DNA from: Colius striatus
Lineage: Eukaryota > Chordata > Aves > Coliiformes > Coliidae
Assembly: GCF_028858725.1 (NCBI RefSeq)
Contig: NC_084774.1
Coordinates: forward strand, 3,942,001-4,006,000
Direction: 5' to 3'
Length of the DNA: 64,000 nt
Under the pieces are notes generated by a model, which saw nothing but the letters and a program-made list of their open reading frames with translations, did not search any database and was not told the DNA's origin. The position numbers and the translations under genes are program-made. This document shows positions 1 through 41,696 of the stretch, one piece after another (position 1 is the stretch's first letter; each line of letters opens with the position of its first letter).

Positions 1-212
1 GCGCCGGGCTCCTGCTCCTGGTGCCATCCCTGCGCTGGCAGAGGTGAGGTGGCCACTCGGCCTCGACGTCACCTGTGCCCGGGGCCTGAGGAGCAGGTAT
101 GAGGCGGCTAAGGATGATCTCAACAATGGATCCGTCACCAACACTTGACAAGGCTGTTTCCTGGCTGTGTATCGGCACATTTCACTGCAGCAGCCCCTGC
201 CTGCTGCCGTGC

Positions 213-700
213 CACAGAGTCCCAGCATGGTGGGGTGGGAAGGGCCCTGCAGAGCTCATCCAGCCCAACCCTGCTAAAGCAGGTTCCCCTGGCTCAGGGG
301 GCACAGGAACGTGTCCAGGTGGGGTTGGAAACCTCCTGAGAAGGAGCCTCCACACCCTCCCTGGGCAGCCTGGGCCAGGGCTCCCTCACCTGCACTGTGA
401 AGTTTTTCCTTAAGTGGAACGTTTTGTGTTCCAGCTTTTGTCCATCACCCCTTGTCCTGTCATTTGAGACAACAGGAAAAAAAAGTGCTGCCCCATCCCC
501 TTGACAAACACCTTTCAAATACTTGTTGATGAGATCCCACCTCAGTCTCCTCCAGACTGAACAGCCCCAGGTCCCACAGCCTTTCCTCAGAAGGAAGATG
601 CTCCAGTCCCCTGATCATCTTGGTGTCCCTGCACTGGCCTCTCTCCAGCACTTCCCTGTCCCTCTGGTGCTGGGGAGCCCAGAACTGGCTCTTTCTCATT
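213..700 (-). mobile_element. CR1 LINE fragment
   Basis: Reverse-oriented CR1 3' region. Contains the family hallmarks GAGCTCATCCAGCCCAACCC near its left end and CCTGATCATCTTGGTGTCCC further in. 5'-truncated, no intact ORF. Confidence 0.85.
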
Positions 701-1833
701 GTCACTTTCTCTTGCACTGGAGCTGCATCATCTGTTGCCTCTGTGGGAGCTGAAATCCGCCCTTTGCAGCAGGGGAAGAACTGCAAGCCAGGCTTGGGAA
801 ATGTAACAGCCCAAACTGAACCAACATTGAAAACATCTCCATGTTTTCCACTTATTCAGTGTCTCCTTTGCCCACATCCCTTTGCCACTCTGCACTGTCA
901 GGACCCAGAAATGGGGGTGGTGGAGGGTACCTCGATGCAGCCCCCATTGCAGACAACCCCCTCATCGATCCTGAGGCTGCTGAGTGCCCCAGGTGTCCCA
1001 GGGGACATCCCTGGCCCTGTGCTGTGGCAGGAGGCACTCCCAGGTTGTCAGCAGGCTCTGGGATGCCCTGAGGCACAATGCAAGCTGATATTTGCCTCTG
1101 CCTTCAGTTGTGAATTCACACTCACGCTCACCAGGGAGTTCCTCGGGAGATAGGGTTGCTCTCTGCTCCGGTTTCGGAGAGCCCCATGGCTGGGGGCTGT
1201 TCTGTGCCTCCTCACTTGGGTACAGCTGGTAAATCTCAGATTTCAGAACAGTTTCATACACTTGCAGGACATTCATTTCCCAGCAATAGGGCTCGAAATG
1301 GCAGTGTGATAAATCAGGAGGGTTATTTCTGCAGGAACATGTCTGTATTAGGAGCAGATAACATTTGTTTATGTGTAAATAAACCCAGACCTAACCAGGG
1401 CCTTTCTATTCTTTGGTTTATATACACAAAGGAACTGTCAGTCCTGTCTCTCTGCCCTTACAATAAGTATAATAAAGTGAAACTAGCATGAAATCAGTGG
1501 GGCTGTGGCTTTACTTAGCCAAGCCTTGAAAACCTTCCATGGAACCTCCTCACCTCCTTGGTGACCTGTCCCAGGGCTGTAAGATGCATCACTGGATGGC
1601 CTGGGAGGAAGAGCAGATCCTTTCCTTGCTTGGCCACTGGCTTGAGGACTTTTTGCCAGTGTGCTGCTCATGTCATCACCCACAGCTTCACCCTGGGGCA
1701 GCAAGGGGAGCCCTCAGGCAGGGGGACACATGGAGAGGCAAGTGCAGAGGCAGCCCATGGACCTGGGATGTGGCTGCCCATGGTGGAGAGGTTTCTCCAG
1801 CCAGTGCCTGGTGTTACACTTGGTTGTCATGGA
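701..1833. other. Intergenic stretch, no gene seen
   Basis: No supported exon. AATAAA motifs at 1378-1383 and 1471-1476 on the plus strand could mark the end of an upstream plus-strand gene, but no coding sequence ends nearby. Bases 1-43 are followed by a donor-like gtgagg at 44 and could be the edge of an exon I cannot identify. Confidence 0.4.
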
Positions 1834-2475
1834 CTCATAGAATCATTTTGGTTGGAAAAGCCTTTGAACCTCCTGGGGTCCCAGCCCTGCCCTCACCCTG
1901 CCCAGCCCAGCACTCACCCCTGGCCCTCAGCACCTCAGCTCCACAGCTTTGGGATCCCTCCAGGGCTGGGCACTGCCCCAGCTCCCTGGGCAGCCTGGCA
2001 CAGGGGCTGACACCCCTCTCACAGAAACAGTTCTGCCTCAGCTCCAACCTCAACCTCCCCTGCAGCAACCTGAGCTCGTTTCCTCTTGTCCTGTCACTTG
2101 TTCCTTGGGAGCAGAGACCAACCCCCAGCTCCCTGCAGCCTCCTGTCAGGGAGCTGCAGAGAGTGCTCCTGTCTGCCCTCAGGCTCCTCTTCTCCAGGCT
2201 CAACACCCCCATTCCCTCAGCCCCTCCCCAGCCCCTTGTGCTCCAGCCCCTTCCCCAGCTCTGTGCCCGGCTCTGGCCACGCTGCAGCCCCTCAGTGTCC
2301 CTGTGGCAGTGAGTGAGGGGCCCAGCACTGAGCACAGCCCTGGAGCTGCGGCCTCCCCAGGGCCCAGCACAGGGGACAATCCCTGCCCTGCTCCTGCTGC
2401 CACCCCAGTGCTGATCCCAGCCAGGATGCCCTTGGCCTTCTTGCCCACCTGGGCACGCTGCTGGCTCCATGTCCT
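1834..2475 (-). mobile_element. CR1 LINE fragment (uninterrupted reference copy)
   Basis: Starts with TAGAATCATTTTGGTTGGAA, the reverse complement of a CR1 3' end. Same subfamily as the copies at 32.6, 37.3, 44.2 and 59.8 kb, but without an inserted element, so it shows the pre-insertion structure. Confidence 0.85.
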
Positions 2476-3371
2476 CCACAGATGAATCATCACCAGTGGC
2501 CAGGACTGGCTGGGAGACACATGGCTCTTCATCCTATTACCAGCTCCAGGAGTTGTCCAGGTGTCTCTTAGCTCAGCCCTTAGGGACCTCTCATTGAAAT
2601 GAAGCTCTGTGATTGTAGCTCTCCAGTACACCCATCTTGATGGTTCTCTGGCCTCAGGATTCCTACTCTCTTTTTCATCTCTTCCATCCCTTTGATGAGG
2701 AACTGTGGATTCACAGCTCAGTAAATACACATCCCAGCTGTGAATTTAGAAATGAACTGGTGATGGAGTCTTGTCTTGCTGCAAAACCACTCTGTGCCAG
2801 GAGCCTGCTGTGGGTCTTCCATCAAGGGATGGAAGTGAAGAACAAAGTGCAAATGTTTTAATGATGATACAGCAGGACAGAGTTTACTCAAACAGAAGCA
2901 TTTCCCCTCTCAATCCTTGGTCTTGGCAGGGTCCCAAGTCCCCCCTTCTCTCTGCTCCCAGAGTATGAGAAAGGGCATGAAAAAAAGATGAGTTTCTAAG
3001 CAAAATGTTGCAAGAAATGGTCCAGTTTCATCACAAAGAGCTGGGAAAAGCTGCTGCCCTGTCCTTAGGAGTTCCAGAACGAATATACCCTGCTCAGACT
3101 GGGAAAAAGGCTTTTTATAGAGAGTGTAACTTGCCTTTTCTTTCTCTTTTCCAAATCCAGTCAGAGAATGAGATCTTTTCCAAGTAACCCAGTAGCCTGG
3201 GGAGGATTTGTGCATGCCAGTGTCCCATAATCTCAGCTGCAGTGCGAGGGAGCCGCAGCGCAGCCTGGGGAAGGTTAAACAATAAAACAGATATGGCAGA
3301 CATGGTAAGCATTTGGCATGTCCCATGCAACAAAAGATGAACAACGGCAACTGGGACATCATCTTTATTTG

Positions 3372-3381
3372 CTAAAAATAG
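3372..3381 (+). promoter_or_regulatory. MEF2 consensus site
   Basis: CTAAAAATAG matches the MEF2 consensus YTAWWWWTAR exactly. A TATAAATA of MEF2/TATA type follows at 4234-4241. Confidence 0.4.
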
Positions 3382-4630
3382 AGTCCTCCAAAGTTTAAAG
3401 AAAAACACTTTATGCTTGTAAACCTCTGCTTCAAGAGCCTTCAAAGATGGGCTTTGTGGCCCTGGGATGTCGCATCCCCTTTCAAAGGCTGCCCAGGGCT
3501 CAGACAATTGAAACTCAATACAACATCAGCCACAACGAGGAGGGGGGATAAATAGTTCTGACATGACCCTGCTCCTCTCCCTCATCAGAGACTGGTGTGT
3601 GAACGTGAGCTTGGCAGCAGGTACATCCCCCAGGCAGCCACATCCAGAACTGGGGGTGCCCATGGCACAGCCCAGGTGCTGCAGCTGTGCCAGGCAGAGC
3701 AGTGGCACAGAGTGCACTGGCAGAGGCACCTGAAAGGCAGCAGCTCCTTTGCCCACAACGCTGCTGAGTTATGCATGGGCATTTGATACACTGCAGCTGA
3801 TGGGCCAGTGCCAGAGTGGGGTGCTGGCTGCCCATCTTAGCCTTCAGAGAACTGCTCCTCAGCTGCAGTGGGCACACAAGCCTCTGCTGCTACCCTGCAA
3901 TGGGGGCAAAAGAGTGAAGCCCCTCAATTCTCCTTTACTCACCCAGTTGCAAAGAAACCAACACAGCCAAGTTTGAGGTCTTGGCCAAGCCTGCTGGATC
4001 TCAGGATGTTTGTGCAGCTCGTTTCCACAACCAAGTAGTACCAAAGCCATGCACTTGATGCCAGGAGGGGAGGGGATGATGTGATGTTAGGCACCAGGCA
4101 AATAAGGAGACAACAATAGGGCTATTGTAATGGAAAAGAGTCCAGAGGGCTCCAGAGATTGACAAACCTCTGGGTGGCCCATTGTGCATGAGAAAAGTAA
4201 GACAGGGCTCTTACACCTTGGCTTCTCTTGTGGTATAAATACCAGCTTCAGCCAGGGCATGAAAGAAATCTATTGTCTCTAAGGGCATATTTCGGTGTGA
4301 AATGCTCTGGTGAGGCTGGCAAGCTTAAACTCCCCACACGTGTGCCTATTGTTTGAAGTGCAGAACAATTGAAGGGTGCTCTCATGGGCTAAAGATAGAA
4401 AGGCAGCTGGTGCTGTCCTTTTCCCTGTAACTGAGAATAAAACAATGCCCAAGTATTGTCTGCATTGCTGGAGCAATGACATTGGACTCTCTGCCAAGAG
4501 GGAGTCTAAAAGATCAATGAAACCCGGGTTATTTATAAAGGGGCAGTGTCATTTCTTCCCCAAAGTAATTTCACTTCCTTTAGCTTTTCCACCAAGCCTT
4601 TCTGCACTGTGAAGTGGCCGTGGAGAGGGG

Positions 4631-4866
4631 TATAAATAGCAGTGAGCCATGCTGCTGGAGAGGCAGGACTGGCTGGTGGAAAGCAAAGCTGCTGTGCTGG
4701 ACCTGCCTTTGGCTGCACCTTTGCTTCCCTGAGCTGTGCCTGAGGTGGGGACCAGCCATGGATCCTGCTGGGGCACAGCCCCAGCAGCCTCTGCACTGCA
4801 TGCAGGGACCCAGGAGCTGGTCCCTTGGGGATGGGGTCCCACTGATATCAGGACTTGCTTCCCAAG
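4631..4866 (+). promoter_or_regulatory. Candidate TATA promoter and non-coding first exon
   Basis: TATAAATAG at 4631-4639 also fits a MEF2 core (TAWWWWTA). A donor-like CCCAAG|gtaggg at 4866/4867 could close a first exon starting near 4661. A rival to the 10.35-kb candidate; neither is proved. Confidence 0.3.
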
Positions 4867-6234
4867 GTAGGGAGGCTTAGTTCTCCCCCCCAGCCAACAA
4901 CCAGGCGGCTGCACAGGCTGTGTGTGTGAGTCCAGCTCAGCTGCTCCCTGGGGATGCTCATGGTAAATCTTGAGGCAGAGCCTTGCTTGCAGACAGGGGG
5001 CTTCATGTAGGGGAAAGCTCCAAGATGGCATCCCAGCAGGGCATATCCAGACCAGAGACTGGAAATCAGGCATGTCTGGTGAGCCACAGTGGCGTGGGAA
5101 GCTCTGCTCTGATGTGGAGTCAGGCAGGAATAGTGCTCCCTCCTACGACAGCGAGTCCTCAGGAAGGTCCAGGGCTACCAGATCCCATGAGGAACTCCCA
5201 TGTCTGTGGCCACTCAAACAGTTGTCCCTTGCCATCAGATAAACTGGGCTCAATCTAGTGTGAAGTTTGACAGCCTAGTGCAGTGGGGAGGACAAGCTGA
5301 GCAGCATCTGAGCCCTCAGTGAGCAGAAGGGCAGCTCGATGGATCAGGACAGCAGAGCCATGGCCTTCCCCAGGCTAAGAAAACAACTGCTAAACCCAAG
5401 CAGCAGCTCCCAGCCCAGCATGGGCACTTCCATCAGCTTATCTCCTCAACAGGGCCTTAGTCTAGTTTCCTATGGAGCAAAGGAGAAGGTGCATGAGGAG
5501 TGAAGAGAGCAGGAGGCCATGATGAGATTGTCCAGGGATGATGTCTGTGAGGGGCTGGTGGTGTGGGCTTGGTGTGTGTGTGCAGGACATTGCCCACCCT
5601 CCTGCTCTCAGGTCTGAAAGCAGATAGAAACTGATGCAGAACCAGAGCAGCTGGGGCACTGCTGACCCTGCACATGGGCCAGCAGAACCGTGCCCCAGCT
5701 CTGGTTGTGCTCCAGGGCAGGCCTTGGCCATGATTTCCAACAGCTGCTCCCTGCCAGGGTCTGTCCTGGCATGCCAGCAGCAATTAAGGTGCTATTAAGT
5801 AAATGAACTGGGCAAGAGCCTTTTTTCTCTCCTGGTTTTGAAGTGCATTGCCAAAACCTCAACAACTCCACTGAAGGCTCACATTGCTGTGATTTTTGCA
5901 GGCTTCATTGCTGAACACATGCTTTACTGTGTCAATCCCAGTAGAAAGGAAACCCCCCAGAACCTCAAAGCTGGTAAATTCAAAGTAACCAAACAAAACC
6001 TCTCCAATTTTCTCATTTTCCAGATCTTGCCATCTCCATGCCTGGGTGGGACCTGACCAGCACTTTGCTTGCTAACTCTGGCCCACTAATTTCTCACAGC
6101 ATGTCTCTTCCAGGTGCTTTCTCACTCCTGACAGTCATTTTGGAGAGTTCTTGAATGCAATGTAAGCACTGTGTCTGGAGGCTCATAGTGCCCATGCTGC
6201 CCAAACCTCATGCCATGGTGAGCTGTGTCCCGCT

Positions 6235-6462
6235 GCACTGAGGCACTCATGGCTGGGAAAACTTCTTTACTCTGTGGGTGAGGGAGCCCTGGCCCAGGCT
6301 GCCCAAGGAGGCTGTGGAGGCTCCTCCTCAGGAGGTTTCCAAACCCACCTGGACACGTTCCTGTACCCCCTGAGCCAGGGGAACCTGCTTTAGCAGGGGG
6401 TTGGGCTGGATGAGCTCTGCAGGGCCCTTCCAACCCCCATCATTCTGGGGTTCTGTGATTCG
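6235..6462 (+). mobile_element. CR1 LINE 3' fragment
   Basis: GTGAGGGAGCCCTGGCCCAG to the terminal TTCTGTGATTC. 5'-truncated. Confidence 0.85.
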
Positions 6463-8039
6463 TGCATGTTCCTGAAGGTTCAGAGAAGCAGCACCTCACT
6501 CCTAGGAGCAGCCACCTCAGGCCAGGGGAATAGCACTGTCCCTGGGGTGGGATGTCCAGGCTGCAGAAGGCTTGTGCTGGGAAGTGCCCAGGGAGCTGTG
6601 AGATGAGGACATCCTGTGCTTGTCCCAGGCTGAGCCCCATCAGAGCACCTGCCCTTTAGCATCGCTGCTGATGCTGCAGGGTGCATGGAAAGCTGTGGGG
6701 GCTGCTCTGTCTCTCACCCTGGCGAGACAGGGTTGGGGGGATTTGGGGGTTGGCTTTAGAGAGAGCTTTACACAGCCAGGCTGTCACCTCCTGTCCTGCT
6801 GTGAGCAGACATCCTCACTCCATGGAAATATGCCCGAAATAGCCCTTCCGCAGATTGTCTTTATCTAATCAGGCGCCTCCAGTGCATTTGAGGGAGCTGA
6901 TAGTGGTGATATGTTAAGTGTGGAAACCTCTAGCCAACTGCCCAACACGTAGAGTAATTCTCCTTCCTGCCACTTATCAGAGGCTGCTAATGGGAAACAT
7001 TCCTCCCTGGGGTCGGGAGCAGCAGTGGGATCTCTCTGGAGAGGCTGAGCCCCTGGAACCCTCCTGGCTCTCCAGGGCTGGGTGGGAGCTGATTTGACCA
7101 CAGAATGCTCATTGAAGGGACAGCTCTGCAGTCTCCTGCTGGTGGTGTCCTTTGGGGCCATGTCTGAGGAGCCCCATCCTCTTCCCTCATATCATGGGAC
7201 ACCAACATCAAGCACAGAGCTATAGGGGGAAGAAGGGGGATGCCTCACTTGTCAGGGGTGATGCTCACACCGCTGAGGGTGGTCGTGCAGGGCTGGTGGG
7301 ACATTTGGGCAGACTGTTGGCTTTGGGCAGTAGCCACAAGCAAACTCTCCTCTGTCCCAGGCTAAAGCCATGAGCTCTTCACCGTGCCCATGGGGCTTTG
7401 TGGGAGGTGCACAGGGGCCTTCTGAGTCCCAGTCACGCCTGCCTGAGCAGGGCACGGCTCAGGCCTTGCAGCAACATGAGGATGAGCTTCCTACCACCCT
7501 GCAAACCACATCACAAGCGCCAGCACCGAAAGTGCCCGAGCCCAGCGGAAGAGCACTTCAGCAGCTGCTGGAGACACCATTCCACATTGCCCCTTCCACA
7601 GATCTGCTCAGCCTTTGATGGACCCTGCTGGAACCTCTTCAAAGAGGGAGAGAAAGTAGGGCGAGCAGAAGGAACTGCAGAAGGAATCTCCGAAAATAAA
7701 ATCGCTTTCAAGATAAGGCAGGGGAGGGGGTGAGCAGAGCACGGGGCCAGTACATGCCCTGAGAAGAATGTGTGAGGCTGGGCCAGCTGGTAGGTCTGGG
7801 CAGAGAGCTCGTCCCACTGCCGAGGCGCTGGTGGCAAAGGGACTTGGCATCAGAGCCGCCAAAGGCCTCGGGTCTCTCCAGGGTGTGGGTGGAAGCCTGA
7901 CTCCGAGCCCAGCACACAGAGGCAGAAGACCACTGGAGTAACCTCAGAGGGAGCTGTGGTCCACCAGCACCCGTGGCTCTGGAGGACACTGAAACTGGCA
8001 TCTTGGCAAGGTTGAGCACCTCTGTCACACCACAGTCAA
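6463..8039. other. Intergenic stretch, little to report
   Basis: No exon or repeat recognised. One MCAT-type motif (CATTCCT) near 7000. Confidence 0.4.
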
Positions 8040-8331
8040 CAGGGACTTTTTCTGTTGTCTCCAGGGACAGGGCAAGGGGTGATGGGCACAGGCTGGAACA
8101 CAGAAAGTTCCACTTAAACACAAGGAGAAAGTCCTTTGGTGCTGAGGTGAGGGAGCCCTGGCCCAGGCTGCCCAGGGAGGGTGTGGAGGCTCCTTCTCAG
8201 GAGGTTTCCAACCCCACCTGGACATGTTCCTGTGCCCCCTGATGGAGGGGAACCTGCTTTAGCAGGGGTTGGGCTGGAGGAGCTCTGCAGGACCCTTCCC
8301 ACCCCACCATTCTGGGATTTTATGATTCCAG
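8040..8331 (+). mobile_element. CR1 LINE 3' fragment
   Basis: Contains GTGAGGGAGCCCTGGCCCAG and AGCAGGGGTTGGGCTGGAGG and ends TTTATGATTCC. Confidence 0.85.
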
Positions 8332-10331
8332 GACTGACATTCCCCCTGTGGTCTCCTCAGGAGAGTTGCAGTAGACACATCCTCAGAGTCTTGCTCTACA
8401 CCAGGTGCTGCCAAAGCCCAGTGAGGACCTGAGCTTTCTGGTGCAAAAGTGCCCAGATGGGACACAGAGATGGGGGCTTGGACCACATTTTATCCTGATG
8501 TGCTCAATGTCCCCTTGTGTTACACCAAACAGCCAGTGAAGGCAACATCAACCCCTCGCTGAGCACAGCCATTCTCTTTGCTGGAGCTCAAGCCACAGGG
8601 AGTCCTCCTCCAACCCATGAATCTCCCACTCCAAAGCAATGTGGGAGGGCAGAGCACCTGCCTGGCAGGGGGGTATGGAGGACACAGCACTGGGCACCCA
8701 GACTCGTGGGGTGTTGCAGCTGACCATGGCTGTGTGCTGGATGGAAGGACTGGCCACTGCTGAGCCCTCATCAGAAATCCCCTCCAGTGCCTGGCTGAGG
8801 TCCTGGAGCTGCAAAAACCTCTCTGCTATCTGGACAATGTGCCCAGGCTGAAGCCACATGCCCTAAGCAGCTCCTGGTACTGCTATTCTGGCTGTAGCAC
8901 AGGCCCCAGCACATTGAGCTTGGGCACAGCACTGTGCAGCTAATCCTTAATCACACAGTGACTCAGTTTCCCCTACTCTCAGGAGGATACAATGAGCCCA
9001 AGTTACTTTGGGGTGTGAGATGTACTCAATGGGGAATAGCAAAGCCATGGGCCCTGGCTTTCCCTTGTCACCTTGGTGGGGTTATTGACCAGGGCATGAC
9101 CACACGACTGGGAGCCAAGAGGCACCCCTCAGGATGAGGAGCCATCCAGACCACCCAAGGGAGTCTGAATGTGCTTGTAGGGGTCACTGCATTAAGCTGA
9201 TTTCCAGTGCTGGAGGTGGCTGCAGCACATTTCACACAAGTGTGTGTGGAATCCAAGCAGCCCATGAGTGCCCCTGCTCCCATGGCAGGCACAGTGTGGT
9301 GGTGTGTCTGGGAAGGAGCAGAGCAGTGCTCCAGAGAGGACTTGCTGTGTTTCCTGGAGGGCTGGGGTCTGTAGCCCACCCTGTCAGGGCACACACAGCC
9401 CAGCTGCAGTCCCTGGGCTGCTCCACAGGGCCCTTTGCTCAGGGGAAGGACCCTGACAGCAGAATCCTTTGGTCTGGTGTGGGCAGGAGGGAGATGGGGT
9501 GAGAAAAAGTATCCAGCCCTGCTTTGCAGCAACCTCTCTGCTGAGGGGTTTTGAGTCTGGCCAAGCCATGAGCAAACTCCCACACCAAAGTGAGTGAGCT
9601 GTAGGAGCAGGACCTGGGAGTTACTGCTGGGCAGAGCTTGCCAAAGGCAGAGTCCATCCACAGCAGTGAGGGCTCAAGCCCCACTACCCAGCAGCATGCC
9701 TGTCCTGGGGGGCTGCCCTCAGGCCACTCCAGATCAGGGGAGCATCAGACAAAACTGTTGAGTCTCATCCGTATAATCAGAAAAGCAAATTGGTTGCTGT
9801 TAAATGGGCTGCAGCTGGTGTGCCTCAGGAAACAAACCAAGCCCTTTGAGAAGATGGCAGTGGGGCAGCAGAGACCAAGCCCTGAGGTCCTTCCCCAGTT
9901 CCCTACTCCAGGGCAGTCTGTATGTGGAGAGGCTCAACCAGAACTGAGCAAGAGGTTGGGATGGTCCAGCTTGGAAAGCCAGTGGCCATACACCTTCCAC
10001 CAAGCAGCAACTGTCCTGGCAGGATGAGGGCAAGAGCAGGGGGACTCATTGCTCAGGTGCAGGAGGACAAGGTAAAGCTGTTGTTCCCCTGCTCCTCACG
10101 GGAGCAGGCAGTGCAGGCAGGCTGGAGAGCTGCTGTGCCTCCCTGAGCTGGAGTCTCTCACTCTGCCTTTGTACTCGCCTGACAATACAGGAATAAAAAT
10201 AACCAGGCTGCACTTGCAGCGAGATAAAAGCGAAGTTTGCCTTTTGTGTCTCTCCGGGCAGTGGGACAGCAGCACCAATAGAGCTGTGTGGACATGACAC
10301 ATGGGAATTTCTGACATATCTTTTCCCACTC
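8332..10331. other. Intergenic stretch, nothing recognised
   Basis: No coding or repeat homology that I can support. Confidence 0.4.
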
Positions 10332-10400
10332 TGACCTTGACAGACACAATAAAAAGGGGCTTTGCTGCACGCACACAGCCACTCAGTCCTATCACTAAGG
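10332..10400 (+). promoter_or_regulatory. Candidate MYH7B promoter with ERR element
   Basis: TGACCTTGA at 10332-10340 is the reverse complement of the ERR consensus TCAAGGTCA. A TATA-like AATAAAAAGG lies at 10348-10357, possible initiators at about 10381-10385, and a donor-like CTAAG|gttagt at 10399/10400. A CCAAT motif lies upstream near 10277. Nuclear receptors of the ERR family are reported to activate MYH7B/miR-499. The start site itself is inferred. Confidence 0.35.
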
Positions 10401-11135
10401 TTAGTAAGAAAGAGCATGTCTGTGTGCACGCTTGTCCTCTGCTACTAACCCGCTTCACCTCTGCAGGGGGGATGTTCCCTGAGGACGGGGCTGACTCTGG
10501 CAGCACAGGGGAGGGGGACACAGACCTGCATCCAGAGCCTTTTTGCTGGGGTCTGTGTGCTTTACCAAGCTGCTGACTCCCAGCAGTGGAGTGGCTCCGC
10601 TCATGGTCGCTGTGGTGTTTGAGCTCCACTGTCTGCTGCTGCATCAGATGGATCTCAGAAAGCACTATCGGAAAAGTGCTTTTCCAAGCAGCTGCCTTCT
10701 AGAAGAGCTCTCCCCAGGGATAAGACCCCCAGTCTTGCTTTTATCTTCCTGCAATATCACTCTGGCAAACAGAGCTGAGGCTTTGCAGAGCTTTTGTGCA
10801 GGCGACCAGGGCTCCATCAGGGTGGTTTTAGCTGAGCTTATCAAGCGAAGGGGCTGTTGTTGGCTGTGTCTGGTGATGCCTAAAACCCGATGGCAGGTTT
10901 TGACACCAAAGTGATGCTGACTTAGCCAGCTGGGACTTGCTGTGGGAGGCTGATAGCAGCAGAAGGGAAAGTGTTCAGCAGTTGTCTTGTTATTACAGTT
11001 ATTAGCTGGTATTGTCACTGTCTTCTCTCCCTCTCTCCCATTAAAATCATGTTTGGTGGCTGTGCTGCCTTGGTCAGCAGCCCAGCAGCAGGTGCTTTCC
11101 CAGGCACTGACTCCTTGTCCCTTCCTTCCTTTCAG

Positions 11136-11195
11136 CATTCAGGTGTCTTTCACTTTTCCTTTCCTTGCTGCCAAGTCATCCTCCAGCCAGGCAAG
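11136..11195 (+). other. MYH7B: Probable 5' UTR part of the MYH7B start-codon exon
   Basis: A good 3' splice site (long C/T tract ending ttcag at 11131-11135) lies 60 nt before the ATG, so the start-codon exon probably begins here and joins one or more upstream non-coding exons, as in other muscle myosin genes. That would make coding exon 18 exon 19 of the gene and put miR-499 in intron 19, as in mammals. The transcription start is not determined. Confidence 0.5.
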
Positions 11196-41039
<29,844 letters not shown>

Positions 41040-41121
41040 CAGGAGCCCGGCCCAGCCCCAGCCCGATGCCGTGGCTGGGAGAGAGTGGCTGCAACAGCCA
41101 CCGGCAGCTCTGCAGTGCCAC

Positions 41122-41127
41122 AATAAA
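41122..41127 (+). terminator. MYH7B: MYH7B poly(A) signal AATAAA
   Basis: AATAAA lies 83 nt after the stop codon, followed about 30 nt later by a TGTGTGTGTGTT tract suited to be the downstream element. That gives a 3' UTR of roughly 100 nt. The signal forms the first edge of a minisatellite (next entry). Confidence 0.75.
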
Positions 41128-41342
41128 CTCAGCTCTGCCAGGCTGGGCTCTGTGTGTGTGTTCAGGGGTAAACTCAGCTCTGCCAGGCTGGGCTCTGTGT
41201 GTGTGTTCCAGCTAAACTCAGCTCTGCCAGGCTGGGCTCTGTGTGTGTGTTCAGGGATAAACTCAGCTCTGCCAGGCTGGGCTCTGTGTGTCTCAGGGAT
41301 AAACTCAGCTCTTCCAGGCTGGGCTCTGTGTGTGTCAGAGGT
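41125..41342 (+). repeat. Five-unit minisatellite over the MYH7B 3' end
   Basis: Units start at 41125, 41170, 41214, 41259 and 41301 (42-45 bp each). Each reads AAACTCAGCTCTGCCAGGCT, then a GGGCTCTGTGTG-type GT-rich stretch. The hexamers across the unit starts are AATAAA, GGTAAA, GCTAAA, GATAAA and GATAAA. Each unit therefore joins a potential poly(A) hexamer position to a GT-rich downstream element. Confidence 0.9.
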
Positions 41343-41690
41343 GAACCCTTGGGCTCTGCTGCAGGGGGTTGGGGGCAATCTGGGGCCTGAGGGACTCGTT
41401 TCCCAGGCAGGCAGAGGCAGGGCTGAGGCACAGGCCTCCCTGGTCCCTGCTCCAGGTGAGTTTTGGTGAACCAGCCCTTCCCTCACCCCTCCCCACACCA
41501 CTTCGGGCCCTGGCAGCTGTTGGGCAGCAGAGACAGGGGCGAGGCAGAACTGACCTCAGCAAAACCATCCCTGCAGGGGGGGCATAAAAGCCCCAGTGCC
41601 GCAAGTCAGAGCCTTGGCAAAGGGCCTGGAAAGAAAGACACCTGCACTCAGCTCTTCAAAATAGATTTCTTTAATAGTTTCCATTTGCAG

Positions 41691-41696
41691 TTTATT
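41691..41696 (-). terminator. TRPC4AP: Candidate most distal TRPC4AP poly(A) signal
   Basis: AATAAA on the minus strand, with ATTAAA about 20 nt further on. If used, the TRPC4AP transcript would end about 330 nt from the MYH7B minisatellite. Confidence 0.35.

Larger units (their letters stand above)
2476..6234. other. Intergenic stretch with clustered TATA/MEF2 motifs
   Basis: No coding exon. Holds the MEF2/TATA motifs at 3372, 3548, 4234, 4534 and 4631, and an AATAAA at 3281. Confidence 0.5.

Noticed and set aside
1539-2485. Long Pro/Leu/Ser-rich frames on both strands near 1.5-2.5 kb
   Set aside because: They coincide with a GC-rich CR1 fragment.
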